Shown here piece by piece: positions 14,173 through 19,460 of a DNA stretch of 19,460 nucleotides. Where the stretch lies: positions 1 through 19,460 of the forward strand of contig DASPKS010000246.1 of the NCBI GenBank assembly GCA_035628035.1, written 5' to 3'. The notes below the pieces were generated by a model. That model was not told the origin of the DNA, did no database searches, and saw nothing but the letters and a program-made list of their open reading frames with translations. A program made the translations under genes and the position numbers. Within the stretch, counting starts at the first letter, position 1. Each line of letters starts with the position of its first letter. This DNA is from DASPKS01 sp035628035 (GTDB lineage: Bacteria > Bacteroidota > Rhodothermia > Rhodothermales > Rubricoccaceae).

Positions 14173-17100
14173 TCAGGCGCGCCCGTGGCAGTGCTTGTAC
14201 TTCTTACCGCTCCCGCAGGGGCACGGGTCGTTCCGCCCCACCCGCTCGCCGACGACGACGGGCGCTGCCTTCACGGTTGGGTCGCGCTCGGCCGACGACG
14301 GGCTGCTCCCGTCGCCGCCGAGCTTGACGGCGTAGTCGGGCTCGTCGGCGGCGTGCTCGGCGCGGGCACGGCGCTGGTCGAGGCGGGGGCGCGGGGCCTG
14401 GCCGGCGGCGGCGCGGCGCGGCATCGCGGGGCCGGGCTGGCCCTGCACGACCGGCCCAGCCTTGAACACGAGCCCGAGCACCTCCTCGTTGACCCCCTCA
14501 AGCATCTCCTTGAACAGCGCGAACGCCTCCATCTTGTACTCGATGAGGGGGTCCTTCTGACCGTAGGCGCGGAGCCCGATGCCTTCCTTGAGCTCGTCGA
14601 GGTCGCGGAGGTGCTCCGTCCACTTCTCGTCGATGACGGAGAGCACGGCGGCGCGCTCGAGGGCGTCGTTGATCTCCTGCCCCTCGCTCCCGATCACGTC
14701 CTCGGGCGTGACCGTGGCGCGGAGGAGGCGGCGGCCGTCGGTGAAGTCGACGTAGAGCCGCTTCGGCGCGTTCTCGCCGGCCTGCTCGGCCATCTGACGA
14801 GCGCTCTGGAGGAACGGCGCGGCCAGCGCGGCGCGCTTCTTCTGGTAGTGCTGCGCGGCGGCCTCGACGACGTGCTCGGCCAGCCCGGCCTCGCCGAGCG
14901 TGAACGCGCGCTCGCGGTCGAGGGGGAGGTCGAAGGCGAGGTGGCGGAGGAGTGCCTCGCGGAGCCCATCGAAGTCGGTGTTCGGGGCGTGCTCGGCCAC
15001 GAGCTTCTCGACGAACTGCCGGAGCATGTCGAACACGTCGCCACGAAGGCGGTCGCCCTGGAGGGCGTGCATCCGCCGGTCGTAGATCACCTCGCGCTGG
15101 GAGTTGAGCACGTCGTCGTATTCGAGCTGGCGCTTCCGGATGGCGAAGTTGTTCTGCTCCACCTTCTGCTGCGCCTTCTCGATCCCCCTCGTGATCCACT
15201 TGTGCGTGATGACCTCGTCCTCCTTCATCCCGAGCTTGTCCATCACGCGGGCCGTGCGGTCGTGGCCGAAGAGCCGCATGAGGTCGTCCTCGAGGGAGAC
15301 GTAGAACACGCTCTCGCCGGGGTCGCCCTGGCGGCCGGAGCGGCCGCGGAGCTGGAGGTCGATCCGCCGGCTCTCGTGGCGCTCGGTGCCGACGATGGCG
15401 AGCCCGCCGAGGTCCGTCACGCCCTCGCCGAGCTTGATGTCGGTCCCACGCCCGGCCATGTTCGTGGCGATGGTGACGGCGCCCTTCCGCCCGGCCTGCG
15501 CGACGATCTGCGCCTCGGCCTGGGCGCGGCTCGCCTTCGCGTTGAGCACGTTGTGCGGGATCTTCGAGCGCTGGAGCATGCGGCTGATCGTCTCCGACAT
15601 CTCCACGCTCGTCGTACCCACGAGCACCGGCTGCCCCTTCGTGTGGTACTCCTCGATCCGGTCCATCACCGCCTTGAGCTTGGCGCGGCGCGTCTTGTAG
15701 ACGAGGTCCTCGAGGTCGGCCCGCACGACCGGCTTGTTCGTCGGGATGACGACGACGGGCAGCTTGTAGATGTTGTAGAACTCCTCCGCCTCGGTCTCGG
15801 CCGTGCCGGTCATGCCGGCCAGCTTGGCGTACATCCGGAAGTAGTTCTGGAGCGTGATGGTGGCGTAGGTCTGCGTGGCGGCCTGCACCTTTACCTTCTC
15901 CTTCGCCTCGATGGCCTGGTGGAGGCCGTCGGAGTAGCGGCGGCCGGGGAGCACGCGGCCGGTGTGCTCGTCCACGATCATCACCTTGTCGTCCTGGACG
16001 ATGTACTCCTTGTCGCGCTCGTAGAGGGTGTAGGCGCGGAGGAGCTGGTTGACGGCGTGGATGCGCTCGCTCTTCTCGGCGTAGGTGGAGTACAGCTCGC
16101 GCTTGGCGTTCTCCATCTCGCTCGTCAGCAAGCGGAGGTCGTTCATCAGCTTGTGCTCGCGCTTCTCCTCCGTGAGCGACGGGTCCGCCTTGAGGTCGTC
16201 GTAGAGGGCGGCCTTCTTCGCCTCGAAGTCCCGCTCGATCCGCGCGATCTCCTCGCCGACGTCGGGGATCACCCAGAACGCCGCGTCGGTGCCGGCCGCC
16301 TTCGCGACGAACTCGCGGCCCTGGTCGGTCATCTCGATCTGGTGGAGCTTCTCGTCGAGCGCGAAGTGGAGCGGCTCGTCCACCTCGGGCATGCGGCGGG
16401 CGTTGTCCTGGAGGTAGGTGAACTCCGTCTTGCGGAGGAGCTGCTCCACGCCGGGCTCGCCCTTGAGCTTGATGAGGCGGGCGTTGCGGGGGAAGCCGCG
16501 CTGGGCGCGGAGGAGCGCGAGACCGGCGGCCTCCTCCAGCTCCGCGGCGCGCTTCCGCTCGCCCTTCTCACTCGCCTGGTCGCGCTCCTTGAGGAGCCGC
16601 TCGGCCTCGGCGACGAAGCCCGCCACGAGCTTCTGCTGCGAGAAGACGAGCTTGTCGACGTAGGGCTGGAACTCCTGGTAGCGGTCCTCGTCGCTCTGCG
16701 GCACGGGGCCGGAGATGATGAGGGGCGTCCGCGCCTCGTCGATGAGGACGGAGTCGACCTCGTCCACGATGGCGTAGTGGTGGCCGCGCTGGACGAGCTG
16801 CTCGGGGTCGATGACGAACGAGTTGTCGCGGAGGTAGTCGAACCCGAACTCGTTGTTCGTGCCGTAGGTGATGTCGGCGCGGTAGGCGGCACGGCGCTCC
16901 GGCGTGTGCGGCTGGTGGCGGTCGATGCAGTCCACCTTCAGGCCGTGGAACTCGTAGACCGGCCCCATCCACTCGGCGTCGCGCTGGGCGAGGTACGGGT
17001 TCACGGTGACGACGTGGACGCCGCGCCCGACGAGGGCGTTGAGGTAGATCGGCGCCACGGCGACGAGCGTCTTCCCCTCGCCCGTCTTCATCTCGGCGAC

Positions 17101-17625
17101 GGCGCCCTGGTGGAGCACCATCCCGCCGATGAGCTGGACGTCGTAGGGGACCATGTCCCACGTGATCTCGTTGCCGCCGGCTATCCACTTCTGGCCGAGG
17201 AGGCGCCGGCACGTCTCCTTCACCACAGCGAAGGCCTCGGGGAGGAGCTCGTCGAGGACGGTCTCGACGGCGTCGAGCCACTGCGCGTCGAGGTCGTCGA
17301 GGCGGGCATAGAGGTCCTGCCGCTCGCGGAGGGAGAGCGCGCCGTCGTCGGCTGCCTGCCCATCGCCGCCGATGGCGTCGGCGTCGGTGCCAGCCCCGTC
17401 GGCGGCGTGGAGGCGCGCGCGGAGGTCCTCCTGCTCAGCCTCGATGTCGGCGACGGCCGCGCGGATCTGCGCCTTGAAGGCGTCGGTGCGGGCGCGGAGC
17501 TCGTCGTCGGAGAGCGCCTGGAGGCCCTCGAAGTGGGCGTTGATCTCTGCGACGAGGGGCCACAGCTTCTTGAGCTCGCGCTCGTTGCTGTTGCCCCCGA
17601 AGACCTTCTGAAAGAACTGGAGCAT
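14173..17625 (-). CDS. secA: Preprotein translocase motor SecA, long form
   Basis: The 1150-residue ATPase drives unfolded preproteins through SecYEG. The Walker A motif MKTGEGKT is at 179-186, TYGTNNEFGFDYLRDN starts near 253, and the DEAD-like box DEVDS is at 288-292. NBD2 contains TNMAGRGTDIKLGEGV and LQLRGRSGRQGDPG. The C terminus NDPCPCGSGKKYKHCH holds the zinc-binding SEC-C motif (Cys1135, Cys1137, Cys1146, His1147), which binds SecB or ribosomes. Compared with the roughly 900-residue E. coli protein it is long. One addition is an Asp/Gly/Ala-rich stretch at about 60-115, before the first ATP site. Another is a large Lys/Glu-rich insertion in the crosslinking-domain region after about residue 330; long insertions here are usual in Bacteroidota. 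It starts at ATG 17625, without a visible Shine-Dalgarno. Confidence 0.98.
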   Translation of the reverse strand: MLQFFQKVFGGNSNERELKKLWPLVAEINAHFEGLQALSDDELRARTDAFKAQIRAAVADIEAEQEDLRARLHAADGAGTDADAIGGDGQAADDGALSLRERQDLYARLDDLDAQWLDAVETVLDELLPEAFAVVKETCRRLLGQKWIAGGNEITWDMVPYDVQLIGGMVLHQGAVAEMKTGEGKTLVAVAPIYLNALVGRGVHVVTVNPYLAQRDAEWMGPVYEFHGLKVDCIDRHQPHTPERRAAYRADITYGTNNEFGFDYLRDNSFVIDPEQLVQRGHHYAIVDEVDSVLIDEARTPLIISGPVPQSDEDRYQEFQPYVDKLVFSQQKLVAGFVAEAERLLKERDQASEKGERKRAAELEEAAGLALLRAQRGFPRNARLIKLKGEPGVEQLLRKTEFTYLQDNARRMPEVDEPLHFALDEKLHQIEMTDQGREFVAKAAGTDAAFWVIPDVGEEIARIERDFEAKKAALYDDLKADPSLTEEKREHKLMNDLRLLTSEMENAKRELYSTYAEKSERIHAVNQLLRAYTLYERDKEYIVQDDKVMIVDEHTGRVLPGRRYSDGLHQAIEAKEKVKVQAATQTYATITLQNYFRMYAKLAGMTGTAETEAEEFYNIYKLPVVVIPTNKPVVRADLEDLVYKTRRAKLKAVMDRIEEYHTKGQPVLVGTTSVEMSETISRMLQRSKIPHNVLNAKASRAQAEAQIVAQAGRKGAVTIATNMAGRGTDIKLGEGVTDLGGLAIVGTERHESRRIDLQLRGRSGRQGDPGESVFYVSLEDDLMRLFGHDRTARVMDKLGMKEDEVITHKWITRGIEKAQQKVEQNNFAIRKRQLEYDDVLNSQREVIYDRRMHALQGDRLRGDVFDMLRQFVEKLVAEHAPNTDFDGLREALLRHLAFDLPLDRERAFTLGEAGLAEHVVEAAAQHYQKKRAALAAPFLQSARQMAEQAGENAPKRLYVDFTDGRRLLRATVTPEDVIGSEGQEINDALERAAVLSVIDEKWTEHLRDLDELKEGIGLRAYGQKDPLIEYKMEAFALFKEMLEGVNEEVLGLVFKAGPVVQGQPGPAMPRRAAAGQAPRPRLDQRRARAEHAADEPDYAVKLGGDGSSPSSAERDPTVKAAPVVVGERVGRNDPCPCGSGKKYKHCHGRA

Positions 17626-17734
17626 GGGGTTGGCGGAAACCGTGAGGTCCCCTCTGGAAAACCGACAGGTTCTTCAGGAAACGAAAAAAGCCGGCGCGGG
17701 AGGCGGCGCGGCACGGGGCCTGAAAGTACGGCAG

Positions 17735-17755
17735 GGCTCCCCCGGAGCCGGGGGG
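17735..17755. other. Two mutually exclusive hairpins upstream of secA
   Basis: In the 292-base gap between secA and porQ, GGCTCC/GGAGCC (17735-17740, 17744-17749) and CCCCC/GGGGG (17739-17743, 17750-17754) overlap, so only one hairpin can form at a time. The arrangement resembles an attenuator in form, but there is no leader peptide or T tract, and it may simply reflect high GC. The rest of the gap shows no gene. Confidence 0.2.
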
Positions 17756-17917
17756 TCAGACGCGGCCTCGCAAAGGCCGTTCCTCGCACGAACGAGGTAT
17801 TCGCGGCCTCTTCGCGCGGGGCGCTCGCGACGACTTGTCAGCCCTTCGCCCGCGCATTTTGCCCCTCGATGGGCGCCGGAACGCCTTACCTTCCCCGCCC
17901 TGCCAGCCGCCCCGCCC

Positions 17918-18898
17918 ATGCGCCGGATCGCCCTCGCCGCTTTCGCTTTTGCCCTCGCCCTCGCGTCCCTCGGGATCCTGGCGGATTCGGCCCGCGCCCA
18001 GTCGAGCCGCGAGAGTGGGTTCGACCTCCTCCGGATGGAGCCGTCGGCGAGGGCGGCGGCCCTCGCCGGAACCGTTGGGCCGGTCGAGAGCGAGGACCCC
18101 ACGGCGGTGTACTACAACCCGGCGCTCCTGACCGACGCGATGCACCGGGGCCTCTCGCTGGGCTACCTCAACCACCTCGCCGATGTCAACGCGGGCTTCG
18201 TCAGCTACGCACGGACGCTCCCGCGCGTGGGGACGCTCGCCGTGGGCGTCCGCTTCCTTTCGTATGGGTCGTTCGAGTACGCCGACGAGGGCGGCGTCCG
18301 CAACGGCTCGACCTTCGGCGCGAGCGAGGCCGCCCTCTCGGTAACGGTCTCGCGCGAGCTGACGGAGAGCCTCCGGGGTGGGGCCACCGTCCACGCGGCC
18401 TTCGCGACCATCGAGGAGGCCAGCGCGCAGGCGCTTGCGGCCGACCTCGGCGTGCGCTACGAGGCGCCGGGCGGGTTCGGCGTGAGCGCGTCGGTGCACC
18501 ACCTCGGCACCACGCTCAACTCGCTCGGCGAGACGACGGACGACCGCCTCCCGCTCGACTTCCGCCTCGGCGTGGCCAAGCGGCTCGCCCACATCCCGCT
18601 GACGATCTCGCTGATGGGGTACAACCTCCACAGCTACGACGGCGACGGCTCGGCGCTCGACGAGGCACTCCGCCATGTGGCCATCGGCGGTGAGTTCCGG
18701 TTCGGGCAGCCGGTCTCCGTCCGTTTCGGCTACAACCCGCGCCGCCACGAGGAGCTCTCCGACGGGGGCCGGCTCGACCTTGCGGGGGTCACGGCCGGGT
18801 TCGGCATCAACCTCCGCCGCGTAGTGTTCGATTACGCGTACAACGCGTGGAGCTCGTACGGCGGGCTCCACCAGCTCTCGGTGCGGACGCGGATCTGA
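17918..18898 (+). CDS. porQ: Type IX secretion system protein PorQ
   Basis: The 326-residue protein has a signal peptide (residues 1-27, cleavage after ARA) and a predicted outer-membrane barrel of the PorV/PorQ (FadL-like) family. The N-terminal mature part GFDLLRMEPSARAAALAG, then DPTAVYYNPALL at 60-71, is the family hallmark. SYLNHLADVNAGFVSYA-like spacing (here GYLNHLADVNAGFVSYA), FLSYGSFEYADEGG and the later PLDFRLGVAKRL fit PorQ better than PorV. In known systems PorQ belongs to the attachment complex with PorU, PorV and PorZ, which cleaves the C-terminal signal of secreted proteins and anchors them to the surface. The ATG at 17918 begins the signal peptide; the frame stays open further upstream but that part is Arg-rich noise. 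No other type IX gene is in the window. Confidence 0.85.
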   Translation: MRRIALAAFAFALALASLGILADSARAQSSRESGFDLLRMEPSARAAALAGTVGPVESEDPTAVYYNPALLTDAMHRGLSLGYLNHLADVNAGFVSYARTLPRVGTLAVGVRFLSYGSFEYADEGGVRNGSTFGASEAALSVTVSRELTESLRGGATVHAAFATIEEASAQALAADLGVRYEAPGGFGVSASVHHLGTTLNSLGETTDDRLPLDFRLGVAKRLAHIPLTISLMGYNLHSYDGDGSALDEALRHVAIGGEFRFGQPVSVRFGYNPRRHEELSDGGRLDLAGVTAGFGINLRRVVFDYAYNAWSSYGGLHQLSVRTRI

Positions 18899-18996
18899 GG
18901 GGGACCCCACGCACGGACGCGCGTAGGAGGGGAACGCTCGCGGGCACGAAGGCCGCGCCTGCCTGCGTTCTTGTCGTACCTCGCGCCGCTCCTGCC

Positions 18997-19460
18997 ATGC
19001 CCCGTCTCCTCCTGCTCCCCCTCGCGTTCGTCCTGACCGCCGCCGGCTGCGGCACGTTCCGCCCCGTCGGCGAGGGGCCCGCGCCTGCCGACCGCGAGTC
19101 GACCGCGGCGCCTGGTGACCGCGAGTCCACCCCGGCACCCTCTGCGGCGGAAGGCACCCCCGTCGTGGTCGAGCACGGCGCGACGGTCGTCGTGGACGGG
19201 CAGCCCCTCCGCTTCGACGAGGTCGTGGAGGACAGCCGCTGCCCGCAGGGGACGACGTGCGTGTGGGCGGGCCGCGCCACGGCGCGGTTCACCTTCGCCG
19301 AGCAGCCGGTCTCGCTCACCATTGGCACGACGGACGAGAGCCGTTCGAGCACCGCGCGGGTGGGCCGCCACACGCTGACGCTCCTCGCGCTCGACCCCTA
19401 CCCTGGCTCGGCCAACGCCGAGGCGCGGATGCGCCCCCGCGCCACTGTCCGCGTGGACCG
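18997..19460 (+). CDS. Lipoprotein with DSRCPxGxxCVWAG motif, 3' truncated by window end
   Basis: A plus-strand frame from the ATG at 18997 stays open to the last base, giving 154 codons of an incomplete gene. A hydrophobic leader ends in LTAAGC with Cys18, a lipobox, so the protein is probably lipid-anchored in the envelope. A low-complexity linker follows, with the nine-residue unit APADRESTA then APGDRESTP. The folded part contains DSRCPQGTTCVWAG at 79-92, a motif I recognise from uncharacterised Bacteroidota lipoproteins, where the two Cys probably pair. It continues in beta-type sequence (RATARFTF, RHTLTLLAL). It is 98 bases after porQ on the same strand and could be co-transcribed. The function is unknown. 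Confidence 0.75.
   Translation, partial: MPRLLLLPLAFVLTAAGCGTFRPVGEGPAPADRESTAAPGDRESTPAPSAAEGTPVVVEHGATVVVDGQPLRFDEVVEDSRCPQGTTCVWAGRATARFTFAEQPVSLTIGTTDESRSSTARVGRHTLTLLALDPYPGSANAEARMRPRATVRVD
19081..19134 (+). repeat. 27-bp tandem duplication in the lipoprotein linker
   Basis: Two adjacent 27-base units (19081-19107 and 19108-19134) encode APADRESTA and APGDRESTP. Both keep GACCGCGAGTC. They differ at a few positions, so the duplication is not recent. Confidence 0.75.

Noticed and set aside
17857..17894. Bacteroidota-type promoter before porQ (TTTTG and TACCTTCC)
   Set aside because: The gap between the two elements is 25 bases, longer than the 19-20 expected, and the -7 element matches only partly.
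14185..18693. A 1502-codon open frame on the plus strand, antisense to secA and running into porQ
   Set aside because: It is the mirror of secA with GC-biased third positions, has Val/Glu/Leu/Arg-rich low-complexity composition and no domain; secA is unmistakable on the other strand.
1..19460. tRNA, rRNA, transposase or integrase genes
   Set aside because: I looked for them, particularly near the recN insert, and found no supporting sequence.

Overview
The window looks like a chromosomal segment of a very GC-rich member of the Bacteroidota/Rhodothermota, most likely in the Rhodothermales (Salinibacter/Rubricoccus-like). This rests on four signs: a PorQ-type protein of the type IX secretion system, a very long SecA with the insertions typical of this phylum, a near absence of Shine-Dalgarno sequences, and strong GC bias at third codon positions. 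The lineage is inferred from gene content; no rRNA or other formal marker is present.

Layout. Positions 63-5690 hold conserved single-copy genes in mixed orientation: ychF (-), a small exported protein (+), a GDVHG-type metallophosphatase (-), nusB (-) and full-length comEC (+). From 5687 to 17625 every confident gene is on the minus strand. First come a methyltransferase-like protein, a two-helix membrane protein, an outer-membrane barrel-like protein and a small exported protein made of acidic/basic heptad repeats. These are followed by an accessory-looking stretch (about 8.6-12.35 kb) with a UbiE-like methyltransferase, an OsmC peroxidase-like protein, a MOSC-domain protein, several gene remnants and a lower-GC pocket encoding a 97-residue membrane protein. 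recN and secA then follow, separated by a strong hairpin. On the plus strand after secA lie porQ and a lipoprotein cut off by the window end.

How the genes relate. Most are independent housekeeping functions: ribosome-associated ATPase YchF, antitermination factor NusB, DNA uptake channel ComEC, repair protein RecN, and the Sec motor SecA. SecA would export the window's signal-peptide proteins, including PorQ, a cell-surface component of the second (type IX) export step. There is no sign of a large dedicated operon.

The most interesting region is 11.4-12.4 kb. A degenerate second copy of the recN 3' end, including its stop codon, lies about 0.6 kb downstream of the intact recN end. The DNA between the two copies is compositionally different and carries one small membrane-protein gene. 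This looks like an insertion or recombination event that duplicated the recN tail. Other notable items are two convergent gene pairs whose TAG stops share one palindromic CTAG, a decayed gene around 8.70-8.94 kb, and the heptad-repeat exported protein. I do not see a clear new multi-gene system.
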